The notes under the pieces: generated by a model | Seen by the model: only the letters and a program-made list of their open reading frames with translations | Database searches by the model: none | What the model was told of the DNA's origin: nothing | Shown here: piece by piece, positions 9,902-18,324 of the stretch | Position numbering within the stretch: the first letter of the stretch is position 1 | Layout of the letters: each line of letters begins with the position of its first letter | Program-made: the position numbers and the translations under genes | DNA from: Leptothoe sp034932105 | GTDB taxonomy: Bacteria > Cyanobacteriota > Cyanobacteriia > Phormidesmidales > Phormidesmidaceae | NCBI RefSeq assembly: GCF_034932105.1 | Contig: NZ_JAYGIG010000116.1 | Location: forward strand, 54,440-118,439 | Direction of reading: 5' to 3' | DNA: 64,000 nucleotides

Positions 9902-10573
9902 TTAATCTTTAGATTCAGCCCCTAAACGGGCCAGTGAGAGCCGAGCGGCCTCTGCCACTTGGGGATGACCGTCTTTTACCATGTACCGCAGCGCGGACAC
10001 TGACTTTTCACTCGGTAAATTGCCTAAAGCTTCTACCAACCGCTGCCGTACTAACCAGTCTTCAGACTGGGCAAAAGCCAGAATTTCATCAACGGCACTG
10101 AGATCACCGATCTCACCAAATGCGGCGATGGCCGCCTGCTGCAAAATTACCTCTGGACTGTGAAGGGCTTGAATCAGCGCGTCGTGGGCGCGGGGGTCCT
10201 TCAAATTTCCTAGGGATACCGCTGCACTAAAGCGCACTAGCCAATCCGTATCTTCATAAAACGACCGAATCAGCGGCTCAAATGCGCGGGGATCTTCTAA
10301 GTAGCCCAAGGCTCCTGCCGCATCCGCCCGAATGCCATAGTCCGGGTCAGTTGCCAAAATTCTGACCAACAGGGGCAAGCTTTCCACCGTTTGCTTGATG
10401 CCCAAGGCAAAAATAGCCATGGAGCGCACCTGTTGATTATCATCATCGAGCACTATTTTGATCAGCTCCAGGGCATCGGCGCTGGGGATTTCCCGCAACG
10501 CAGCCAGGGATAGCTTTTTATCCTTGAGATCACCGGTTCTGAGTTTTGTGGCGAGGACGGCGATATCAATCAT
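9902..10573 (-). CDS. HEAT-repeat protein, NblB/CpcE-F family
   Basis: A 223-residue protein made almost entirely of about six HEAT-like helical pairs, with repeated DxxxxVRxxAAxALGxLxDPRA units. This is the architecture of phycobilin lyases (CpcE/CpcF) and of NblB, which takes part in phycobilisome degradation. The size and the LVRFSAAVSLGNLKDPRAHDAL-type repeat are closest to my memory of NblB-like proteins, but I cannot separate NblB from a lyase by eye. It lies 24 kb from the phycobilisome island and has no obvious operon partner. The start is ATG at 10573. Confidence 0.75.
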   Translation of the reverse strand: MIDIAVLATKLRTGDLKDKKLSLAALREIPSADALELIKIVLDDDNQQVRSMAIFALGIKQTVESLPLLVRILATDPDYGIRADAAGALGYLEDPRAFEPLIRSFYEDTDWLVRFSAAVSLGNLKDPRAHDALIQALHSPEVILQQAAIAAFGEIGDLSAVDEILAFAQSEDWLVRQRLVEALGNLPSEKSVSALRYMVKDGHPQVAEAARLSLARLGAESKD

Positions 10574-10893
10574 GACATTCTAAATAGTGTCTTTAATTAT
10601 TGTCTTAAATCAATTATAGCTAAGGCTATCCGTCCATGGGATCAGACTAGTCCTTGGGATAGAGCCCATTTCATTCTACAGGGTAGACTTCAGACGCCAG
10701 ATAATTTATGTGATCCCCGCCCCCGATCCCTGGCCGCTAATACCCCACAAACGGGTCCTGGCTGAAACCGTGCGGAAAACCGAACTAATTAGTTGAAGAA
10801 GTCACCATAGGCGAGTCAATAAATATCCCTGACTGGCTTGCCCCTCAGTACCTGCAACATTCGTACCCATTCGTCAAAGGACCGGCTAAACCC

Positions 10894-11001
10894 ATGGCTT
10901 ACCTTGCTGCCAGTAAGCGCCAAAAGCGGCGCAATCGTCGTCAGTTTGCCCCTACCCCCGCAGGTAAACCTCGCCGCACCCTTTCCGGTGGTAGTCGTTA
11001 A
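10894..11001 (+). CDS. Possible 35-residue basic small protein
   Basis: A short frame running ATG to TAA with 11 Arg/Lys in 35 residues and ending in a Gly/Ser-Arg tail; its N-terminal part reads MAYLAASKRQKRRNRRQF. An AAAGG stretch lies ~14 nt upstream, rather far for a ribosome site. It stands alone in the gap between the HEAT gene and the Nif11-like gene. The composition resembles nucleic-acid- or ribosome-binding small proteins. I do not recognise the family; the frame could also be chance. Confidence 0.4.
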   Translation: MAYLAASKRQKRRNRRQFAPTPAGKPRRTLSGGSR

Positions 11002-11146
11002 AACATTTAGTTAAAATTCCTGTTTTTGTTAACGTTCTCTTTAGGTCAGAGTTGTTATAGCTAGTAGTGCAACTAGACCTGTCGAGTTATGACTCGTCCT
11101 GATCTTTTTGCGAGATACGTTAACTAACCTACCCTGAGACTAATCT

Positions 11147-11536
11147 ATGACGACTACAAATACTGTTCTGCAGTTTATGCGGAAGACCGCCAACAACAAT
11201 ACACTGCAGCAGCAGCTTGAACAGCTCCTGGGCTGTGGTGACGGGGACATTAGCTCCAGCGTCAATATCGATCCCGAAGAGGCCTTAGCCCTAAGTCAGC
11301 GTGCACCAAAGGTGATTGAGTTGGCTGCATCCATGGGATATGAGTTTTCTAACGATGAGCTACTCACGGTGATTGAGGCGTTTAAGCAACATCAAAATGG
11401 CACCCTTTCTGATGATGCCTTTGCTAATCTCCTGGGGATCGCTCCTGGGGAAAGCGTACGCCCAGCGGTGCAGAACAATTTTAAGCGGATTGCCAACTAC
11501 CTGAGCAAGACTTATTTGGGTGTTCACCTGTCTTAG
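11147..11536 (+). CDS. Nif11-domain-like small protein
   Basis: A 129-residue acidic helical protein. The N-terminal half has the Nif11 layout (QFMRKTANNNTLQQQLEQLL, then APKVIELAASMGYEFSNDEL near residues 50-72). Nif11 domains occur in stand-alone cyanobacterial proteins of unknown role and as leader regions of nitrile-hydratase-like RiPP precursors. There is no Gly-Gly cleavage site followed by a Cys-rich core, and no modification enzymes nearby, so a RiPP precursor is unlikely. The C-terminal ~50 residues (NNFKRIANYLSKTYLGVHLS) are not part of that domain. The function is unknown. Confidence 0.6.
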   Translation: MTTTNTVLQFMRKTANNNTLQQQLEQLLGCGDGDISSSVNIDPEEALALSQRAPKVIELAASMGYEFSNDELLTVIEAFKQHQNGTLSDDAFANLLGIAPGESVRPAVQNNFKRIANYLSKTYLGVHLS

Positions 11537-11579
11537 GTGGGTCCATAGTGGAAATCCGTTTGAACATCCCATGGACTGA

Positions 11580-11616
11580 ATTTGGGTTCCTAAACGTTTT
11601 CGTTGGGGACCCAAAT
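11580..11616 (+). terminator. Hairpin after the Nif11-like gene
   Basis: ATTTGGG(T)TCC pairs with GGGGACCCAAAT around a loop of about 14 nt, 44 nt past the stop. It lacks a clear T-run, so it may be a weak terminator or mRNA-stabilising stem. Confidence 0.45.
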
Positions 11617-12102
11617 GGTTTGGGTGGCGTATATTTGAGCGGATTGAGTCCATCCGAACAGCGGTGATGTACGATTGATCCCGAGGACGATCCCCGTGGA
11701 TTTTCCTGATTTTGTTAATGTTGTTAATGTTAAATAACAGCTACGTAAAAACTCTTACATAACAGCTTTTGATCGTGCTTCAGCCGAGTTACCCAATAGG
11801 TTATGCCTACCTAGGCGCCAAGAGTGTTTGAAGCTAGATCTAGAATCAACAAAAGAAAATAAGTAGAAATTGTTTTGTTACGTAACGCTGTTTTGAGAAA
11901 CATAACTTCTCTGGATCGGAAATCCCTGATCAGCTAGAGTACTTGAATCCTGTTCAAGCCCTGATATCGTAGCGAGCGATGACTCCAGTTAGGCTCCATA
12001 GGCTAGACTCCTAATCCTGACCCTTCGGATGTGGTGAATTCCAGGGACAGGTTGTCGCCGTTCTCTTTTTAGCTCTTTTCCTATAGTGCAGTGTCACACA
12101 AC
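11617..12102. other. Intergenic region upstream of the GH57 gene
   Basis: I see no gene here. The region is AT-rich with short repeats (TTGTTAATG twice near 11714-11732). It must contain the promoter of the glycoside-hydrolase gene; I could not pick a convincing -10/-35 pair. Confidence 0.5.
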
Positions 12103-14649
12103 ATGGCAAATTCCCATTCTGTGACGACATCGGTCTCTGACTACCCAGAGCTGATGCCGTCGGTTGAAGTGCAAGCTTCTGAGGTGCCTTCAGCCGAGGT
12201 ATATGTATGTGTTCATGGGCACTTTTATCAGCCGCCCCGCGAAAACCCTTCCCTAGAAGCGGTGGAGCGCCAACCGGGGGCTGCCCCCTTCCACAATTGG
12301 AATGAGCGCATTTTACGGGAGTCCTATCGACCCAATGCGTTTGCCCGCATCATGGACCATCAGGGCCGGGTGGTGCAGATTGTTAACAACTACGAGTTTC
12401 TGAGTTTCAATATTGGCCCTACCCTGATGAGTTGGTTGGCCCGTCATGATATTGAGACCTACCGCCGGATTTTGGCCGCTGATCAGCAAAGTTGCGATCG
12501 CAACAACGGCCACGGCAACGCCATTGCCCAGGTTTACAACCACATCATCATGCCCCTGGCCAATGAGCGGGACAAACTCACCCAGGTCCGCTGGGGCATT
12601 GCCGATTTTCGCAAGCGCTTTAACCGTGATCCCGAGGGGATGTGGCTAGCGGAAACCGCCATTGATCAGGATACATTGCGAGTCTTAATCCAAGAGGGGA
12701 TCAAGTTTACGATTGTGGCTCCTTCCCAGGTGCAGCGCTGTCGTCAGCTATCCCCTAACTATTCAGACTGGCAGGAAGTAGGGGATGGGCAAATTGATCC
12801 CACCCGGCCCTATCGCTGCTATGTGCCCGGTTTACCCACAGGACAAAACTATATCGACATTTTTGTCTATGATGGGCCGATCTCTGGCGACATGGGCTTT
12901 AGCGATATTTTGCAGTCATCCCAGTCCTTTGCCGACCGTCTGGGCCAAGCAGTCCGTGGCGACCGCCATGGGGCCCAGCTGATTTCGGTGGCCACCGATG
13001 GGGAAACCTTTGGCCACCATCGCGGCGGTGCCGAGCGCGCCCTGGCCTATGCCCTGCACCACGAGTTTGTGGACCGGGGTTGGCGGGTGGTGAGCTATGC
13101 CCACTACCTCAGTTTATTTCCCCCCACCTGGGAGCTGGAGCTCAAGCCGGTGACCGCCTGGAGCTGTTCCCACGGGGTGGAACGATGGAAAAGTGACTGT
13201 GGCTGTGGCGGTGGTGGGGCGTGGCACCAGAAGTGGCGTGCTCCCCTGCGTCAAGCCCTGGACTGGCTGCGGGATGAGTTGATTGAAATCTACGAAATCA
13301 CCGGGGAGGAGCTATTCAAAGATGTTTGGGCGGCTCGGGATGGGTATATCGATGTGGTGTGCGATCGCACCCCCCTCACCATCGAGCAGTTCTTCACCCA
13401 ACATCAGCACCACGAACTCACCCAGGCGGAACGCACGGATGCCCTGTGTCTCCTAGAGATGCAGCGCCATGCCATGCTGATGTACACCAGCTGCGGCTGG
13501 TTCTTTGAAGAAATCTCTCGCCCTGAAGGCACCCAGATTCTACGCTACGCCGCTCGAGCCATTGAGCTAGCTAAAGATATCTGTGGCGAATCCCTAGAGG
13601 CGGACTTTATCGCCAAGCTGGCCCTGGCCCCCAGCAACATACCCCACTTCCGAGACGGCGCTGGGGTATACCGAGCCCAGGTGCAACCCTCCCGCATTAG
13701 TGCCGAGCAGGTAGTGGCCCACTATGCCATGTCCTCTCTGTTCCACACTTATCACCGAGAGCAGCGTCTGTACTGCCACACCGTGACCCACCAGGATTAC
13801 CAAAAGCAGACCCTCGGGGGCCATGCCCTAGCCTTGGGACAGGTCAGTATTGTGTCAGAAATTACCCAGGCCAAGGCCAACTATACCTTTGCCGTCTTTC
13901 ATGTGGGGGGCCAAGAGTTTCTCTGTGGCATTTGCCCCTTCAAAAATCGCCTGGCCTATACCCGAGCCAAGGATGCTGTGCTGAGGACCTTTGCCCAGGG
14001 CAGTGTGGTCCAGACCATTGCGGCGATCCAGAGCCAGTTTGGCCAATACACCTTTAACCTGCAACAACTATTTAGTGAAGAGCGACAGCACATTATGCAG
14101 TTGCTCAGCCAAAACACCCTGCATCAGCTCAACCAGCTGTACACCCAAATTTATCGGGAAAACTATGGGGTGCTGATGGCCTTCCATCGCGACCATATGG
14201 ATGTGCCGCGCGAGCTGCAGGTGGCCGCTGAAATCACCCTGAGCCACCGCGTCATTGATGTTCTGCGGCATTTAGAACAGGACCTGAGTGAGATTGACGA
14301 ACACATGCTGGCCATTAGTACTGGCTATCTTGGGGAGCTAGAGGGAATCGCCGTCGAAGCCAACCATCTCCATTGTCACCTCACCATCCCGACCGCTGCG
14401 CCGCTGCTGGAGGGACTGATTTTGCAGGCTTTGCGCCAAACCCTGCGGATTGAGCCCGATGCCAGCCGTCTAGACTGTATCCTGACGGTCAATCCCTTAG
14501 CTGTCCAAGGCATCAAACGTTTGATTACCCTTGGCCTCAACCTCGGCCTCAACCTCAATCTAGATCGGTCCCAGGAAGTCTATTACCACTACAGCCAACA
14601 CTGTGAGGCCATTCCCAGCCTGGGACAGGCTTTGGGTATAGCTGAATAG
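12103..14649 (+). CDS. Glycoside hydrolase family 57 protein with DUF3536
   Basis: About 848 residues. The N-terminal catalytic barrel begins with the GH57 signature VHGHFYQPPRENP (~residue 37), followed by WLAETAID and the VATDGETFGHHRGG motif near residue 300, whose acidic residue is a catalytic candidate. The C-terminal half corresponds to DUF3536. GH57 enzymes act on alpha-glucans (amylase, branching or glucanotransferase activity); the exact reaction of the DUF3536 group is not known to me. The ATG at 12103 is chosen over a GTG at 12091. The glycogen phosphorylase gene is 16 kb away, so there is no operon link. Confidence 0.85.
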   Translation: MANSHSVTTSVSDYPELMPSVEVQASEVPSAEVYVCVHGHFYQPPRENPSLEAVERQPGAAPFHNWNERILRESYRPNAFARIMDHQGRVVQIVNNYEFLSFNIGPTLMSWLARHDIETYRRILAADQQSCDRNNGHGNAIAQVYNHIIMPLANERDKLTQVRWGIADFRKRFNRDPEGMWLAETAIDQDTLRVLIQEGIKFTIVAPSQVQRCRQLSPNYSDWQEVGDGQIDPTRPYRCYVPGLPTGQNYIDIFVYDGPISGDMGFSDILQSSQSFADRLGQAVRGDRHGAQLISVATDGETFGHHRGGAERALAYALHHEFVDRGWRVVSYAHYLSLFPPTWELELKPVTAWSCSHGVERWKSDCGCGGGGAWHQKWRAPLRQALDWLRDELIEIYEITGEELFKDVWAARDGYIDVVCDRTPLTIEQFFTQHQHHELTQAERTDALCLLEMQRHAMLMYTSCGWFFEEISRPEGTQILRYAARAIELAKDICGESLEADFIAKLALAPSNIPHFRDGAGVYRAQVQPSRISAEQVVAHYAMSSLFHTYHREQRLYCHTVTHQDYQKQTLGGHALALGQVSIVSEITQAKANYTFAVFHVGGQEFLCGICPFKNRLAYTRAKDAVLRTFAQGSVVQTIAAIQSQFGQYTFNLQQLFSEERQHIMQLLSQNTLHQLNQLYTQIYRENYGVLMAFHRDHMDVPRELQVAAEITLSHRVIDVLRHLEQDLSEIDEHMLAISTGYLGELEGIAVEANHLHCHLTIPTAAPLLEGLILQALRQTLRIEPDASRLDCILTVNPLAVQGIKRLITLGLNLGLNLNLDRSQEVYYHYSQHCEAIPSLGQALGIAE

Positions 14650-14654
14650 CGGGT

Positions 14655-14697
14655 TGCCAAATGCTCTAGGCAGAGAGTCTACCCAGAGCATTTGGCA
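14655..14697. terminator. Inverted repeat directly after the GH57 gene
   Basis: A 13-bp perfect inverted repeat (TGCCAAATGCTCT / AGAGCATTTGGCA) with a 17-nt spacer, starting 5 nt past the stop codon. It is a likely stem at the 3' end of the mRNA. Confidence 0.6.
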
Positions 14698-14710
14698 TCA
14701 GGATTAGAAA

Positions 14711-14754
14711 AGTGAAGGGTAAAGAGTGGGACTTTCTACTCTTTACCCTTCACT
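14711..14754. terminator. Bidirectional hairpin terminator between convergent genes
   Basis: A 17-bp perfect stem (AGTGAAGGGTAAAGAGT and its complement) with a 10-nt loop, flanked by AAAA and CTTTT, lies between the convergent GH57 and peptidoglycan-binding genes. Part of the right arm (TACCCTTCACTT) is repeated again at 14760-14771. Confidence 0.75.
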
Positions 14755-14810
14755 TCTTTTACCCTTCACTTTTTATGGATAATCAGCCCTAAAATGACCA
14801 AACTTGATTT

Positions 14811-15422
14811 TTAACGCTGATATAACGTGCGGGCATCAAATCCCAAGCGACGGGCTTCACGTACCCGCTCAGCCGCAGCCGAGCGAGTACTGTAGCTACC
14901 AATATTAATGAACCGACCTTGGCGACTGGAGTCAATGGCGGCATTGCCAAAGGACCGCTGCACCTCTCCTAAATCATCTAGGGACTCCGTCACAGCAGCC
15001 ACATAGGGAAAATTATCATTGGAGAAGTCTTCACTGCCTAGGGCGGCATAATTGATATCATTGCTCCCCGCTGGCACCACCCCTAAGATATCCAAGGTTT
15101 CTGGACCCGCCACCCCGGTCACGGGCAAATCGTACCATTGCTGAAACTGCTGTACGGCTGAACGGGTCATGGGACCGTAGGCACCGTCGATGGGCCCCGG
15201 GTCAATGCCATTGCGATCCAGGGCGAGTTGCAACGCTTCCACATCCCGTCCAACGTCTCCAGGGCCAAGAGAACGACCAGCACTGGCGGGGCCCACAAAC
15301 CCACTGGGACTGGGCAATGAAGGCGGCGGGGGTGCCGGCAGTAGCTCGCTCTGGGCATGGACAGCGGCTCCCCAAAAGGTTAGGATGCCGCCCACCACAG
15401 CGGCTGTCAGTAATTTAGGCAT
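14811..15422 (-). CDS. Secreted peptidoglycan-binding-domain protein with SPOR-like tail
   Basis: 203 residues. A signal peptide (~1-23, ending AVHAQ) is followed by a Pro-rich linker. One PG_binding_1 domain spans ~55-110 (DVEALQLALDRNGIDPGPIDGAYG, then AVQQFQQWYDLPVTG). The C-terminal segment (~165-203, INIGSYSTRSAAAERVREARRLGFDARTLY) resembles a SPOR-type glycan-binding fold. It probably binds cell-wall peptidoglycan in the periplasm. The next gene upstream on the same strand has the same architecture, so the two are probably paralogues. Confidence 0.8.
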   Translation of the reverse strand: MPKLLTAAVVGGILTFWGAAVHAQSELLPAPPPPSLPSPSGFVGPASAGRSLGPGDVGRDVEALQLALDRNGIDPGPIDGAYGPMTRSAVQQFQQWYDLPVTGVAGPETLDILGVVPAGSNDINYAALGSEDFSNDNFPYVAAVTESLDDLGEVQRSFGNAAIDSSRQGRFINIGSYSTRSAAAERVREARRLGFDARTLYQR

Positions 15423-15627
15423 GAGAAAATTTCCTGATATAACGCTGATAGGTTCCAGCCCGACGCAATAATTTTGGCGACTCAGCTAGAGGGTTTACAA
15501 GTCTGCTGGGTTGGATACGCATATACCGCCCCAGCCAGATGGCGTATATATTAGCGAATGATTGACAAAATAGCCGATTAAAGTTTTATCTTCTGGTACT
15601 TTGTCGCGTCACTGACCGAGTGGATGT

Positions 15628-16506
15628 CTAATCGTGTAGCACCCGGGCGTCATAACCGAGGTCACTGGCATCATCAACCAAGATTTCGGCATCGGACCGG
15701 TCTTGAAAACGACCCAGGCTAATGTAGTCGCCAAGGCTATTGTTCTCTACGGTGGCATTGGGAAAGCTGCGTCGAATCTGACCCAGTTCGGACCGTCCCG
15801 CAATGATGGCGGCCACATAGCGACCTTGGGAACGATTGCCATCATTACCAAAGGAACCAGAAGAGGAAGAGGACCTACCCCCAGAGCGAAAGCCCATGTG
15901 GACCAGGGTCGCCCGATCGGCAACACCGTCAACGGGGAGATCGGCGGTGCGCTGGTAGGTCCTCACTGCTTGCATCGTCTCACTACCGTAAACCCCATCC
16001 ACGCCGATATTAAAACCATAGGACCGGAGCACACGCTGGAGGGTGATAATGTCGTCTGGACTGGATACAGCGCTAATGTCCTCAGAATTGATGGTGCCGT
16101 AGTTGGGATGGGTCAACCCCACAGCTAAACGCTGGGTATCAATCCCCAGTAGATTTAAGGTTTGGGGGTCCGCAACACCGGTGACATCTAGCCGACGAAT
16201 TCGCTGAAACTGTCTTACGGCCTGGGTCGTTGTCGGACCATAGACCCCATCGATCGCCCCAGGAAACAGCCCTCTCTCGTCTAGTTTTCGCTGCAGTTCA
16301 GTCACCGCTGGTCCGCGACTACCTTCGCTGAGTCTCGCCTGGGCAATGAGCATGGGAGATACAGTCTGACTGGGAGTCTGGCTGGGCATCTGACTGCCAG
16401 TCAGTGCCATGGCGGGTACCGCGCTTAATAACCAAGCCCCCAGAAACAGCTTGACACTGAGCCGAGCGTTCTGGCGATTGGTGGTGAATAACCCCGAAAT
16501 GCTCAT
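15628..16506 (-). CDS. Secreted protein with two peptidoglycan-binding domains and SPOR-like tail
   Basis: 292 residues. It has a hydrophobic N-terminal export signal (~18-36), two PG_binding_1 domains (~60-115 and ~145-205; motifs ELQRKLDERGLFPGAIDGVYG and TLQRVLRSYGFNIGVDGVYG), a Ser/Gly-rich linker and a SPOR-like C-terminus (ISLGRFQDRSDAEILVDDASDLGYDARVL). It is a larger paralogue of the gene 205 nt downstream and probably has a role at the cell wall. The start is ATG at 16506. Confidence 0.8.
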   Translation of the reverse strand: MSISGLFTTNRQNARLSVKLFLGAWLLSAVPAMALTGSQMPSQTPSQTVSPMLIAQARLSEGSRGPAVTELQRKLDERGLFPGAIDGVYGPTTTQAVRQFQRIRRLDVTGVADPQTLNLLGIDTQRLAVGLTHPNYGTINSEDISAVSSPDDIITLQRVLRSYGFNIGVDGVYGSETMQAVRTYQRTADLPVDGVADRATLVHMGFRSGGRSSSSSGSFGNDGNRSQGRYVAAIIAGRSELGQIRRSFPNATVENNSLGDYISLGRFQDRSDAEILVDDASDLGYDARVLHD

Positions 16507-17156
16507 GTTCTATTGTCCTAATGTCATGGTGCTTAACAAATACAACATTCTGGCTCAGTGAAACTACGGCCAGATTCTGTCTAAATTGCTGGATATGTCT
16601 ATTAAATCATCTGGCTAGGGAATGTAGGCATTCGTCAATAGCCGTAGACATAATTACTGAGAAAAGGTTCATTGTGTAAAGCTAGGATAAGGAAAATTGT
16701 CCTTGAGCTGGGTTTCTGTGGGCCAGTGAGGGCGTTCTATCGGTCTTGCCTTTGAGGCTGGAACGATGTCCTCCTAGGAATTCTGGGAAATTAATCGCTT
16801 TTAGTTACAATGAGCGGAAACAAAACATGAAAATTTGTAACACTTTCCGGTTTGGCTATCTAGGTTCGCTTAACGCTGATTCGTAGAATCTCGGGCTGCC
16901 TGCGCTGAGGTCTAGGTTCAGCGTTAGTACCTACAGCTATGGGGATATACGTATTTGCCCCGCGGCTACATAGGCCAGCCTTTGAGTGGGTTCCGTACCA
17001 CGGGTTGATCCAATCTGGCTGTAGCGGTTGATAAACCATGTGCCAGTTGAAACCTGTGACGTTAACTCGAGCAACACGATCGGGCCGGACGTGGACAGGT
17101 TTTATTTAAGTGTTTCTAGGCTGACGCCGAAGTGTTCTATCTCATCCAGACTGTGT
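16507..17156. other. Long intergenic region between divergent genes
   Basis: I see no convincing gene or RNA. The last ~130 nt are an open upstream extension of the channel frame beginning at a TTG (17028), which I judge non-coding. The region should carry promoters in both directions. Confidence 0.5.
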
Positions 17157-18125
17157 ATGTTAAAACCTGGACTCCGTCGTGCTTCAAGAAAGCTTCTGTT
17201 GTACCAAGAGCAGCGCTATCCCAATATTGAGCGACTTGGGGTGACCCATTCCTATTGGGGTGACCTCTACCATATATGGCTAACCATTTCCTGGTTCGAA
17301 TTTGTTCTGCTGGTCAGCGGTTGCTATTTGGTGGTCAATGGCTTGTTTGCGATTGCTTATAGTTTAGATGCGGATGCGATCGCAAGTTTTCGCCCCGGTC
17401 ATTTTCAAGATCTATTCTTCTTTAGCGTCCAGACCATGGCCTCTATTGGTTATGGTGCCATGCACCCCACCAGTACCTACACTCATTCTCTGGTGGTAAT
17501 CGAATCGATTTTTAGTCTGTTCTTTACCGCCATGACCACCGGGTTAGTCTTTGCCCGCTTTTCCCTGCCCACCGCCCGCATTCTCTATAGCCGTGTTGCC
17601 GTGGTGGCCCCCTTCAACGGTGTCCCCACCCTCATGTTCCGTACCGCTAACGAACGGCGTAACTATATCTTAGAAGCGCAGCTATGGGTCACCCTAGTGC
17701 GGGATGAAATCACCGAAGAAGGCGAACATATCCGCCGTTTTCACGATTTACCCCTGGTGCGTTCCCACACCCCGGTCTTCAGCCTTTCCTGGACGGCAAT
17801 GCATCGCCTCACCAGCGAAAGTCCCTTTTATGGAGAAACTCCAGAAACCCTGCGGGAAAGACGGGCCGAGATTATTGTCACCTTAACGGGGCTAGACGAA
17901 ACCCTGTCCCAGACGATCCATGCCCGCCATTCCTTTAGCGCCCACGATATTTACTGGAACCACAAATTTGTAGATATTATTTCCACCAGTGAGTCGGGCC
18001 GCTCCATCGTTGACTACAATCACTTCCACTCCATTGAGCCCGTGGAGCAGCAGCACTTTAAACATGTGGAGCAACACATTTATCGTCGTAGTCAAGAACG
18101 TTTAACCAGTTGGACACCCCATTAG
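17157..18125 (+). CDS. Inward-rectifier (Kir-type) potassium channel
   Basis: About 322 residues with the prokaryotic Kir layout: an amphipathic slide helix (~30-43), TM1 (~45-67), a pore helix with selectivity filter SIGYG (~96-100), TM2 (~112-135) and a ~180-residue beta-rich cytoplasmic domain. The filter and the NERRNYILEAQ segment after TM2 match KirBac proteins. It acts in the cytoplasmic or thylakoid membrane to pass K+. The ATG at 17157 gives the usual short N-terminus. A TTG at 17028 would add 43 residues with no Kir similarity. No partner gene adjoins it. Confidence 0.85.
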   Translation: MLKPGLRRASRKLLLYQEQRYPNIERLGVTHSYWGDLYHIWLTISWFEFVLLVSGCYLVVNGLFAIAYSLDADAIASFRPGHFQDLFFFSVQTMASIGYGAMHPTSTYTHSLVVIESIFSLFFTAMTTGLVFARFSLPTARILYSRVAVVAPFNGVPTLMFRTANERRNYILEAQLWVTLVRDEITEEGEHIRRFHDLPLVRSHTPVFSLSWTAMHRLTSESPFYGETPETLRERRAEIIVTLTGLDETLSQTIHARHSFSAHDIYWNHKFVDIISTSESGRSIVDYNHFHSIEPVEQQHFKHVEQHIYRRSQERLTSWTPH

Positions 18126-18154
18126 AGATGGGCAAAGTGATGATTGAGCACCAA

Positions 18155-18190
18155 ACTAAAACGGATGCCCCTAGGAGCATCCGTTTTAGT
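18155..18190. terminator. Hairpin after the Kir channel gene
   Basis: A 14-bp perfect stem (ACTAAAACGGATGC / GCATCCGTTTTAGT) with an 8-nt loop, 30 nt past the stop codon. A T-rich run is part of the right arm. Confidence 0.65.
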
Positions 18191-18324
18191 GTCGGGTTTA
18201 GTGATTAATGACCTTTTGACTGGATTGACTGGGGAATTTTGAGCCCCAAAGGCAAGGCATTGAATGAGCCCAGCCATTAGAAGCTGTTAATAGATAATCT
18301 AATCCACCCAATCAGCCCACCGAA

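Noticed and set aside
17028..17156. N-terminal extension of the Kir channel
   Set aside because: It begins with TTG, has no ribosome site and shows no similarity to Kir N-termini.
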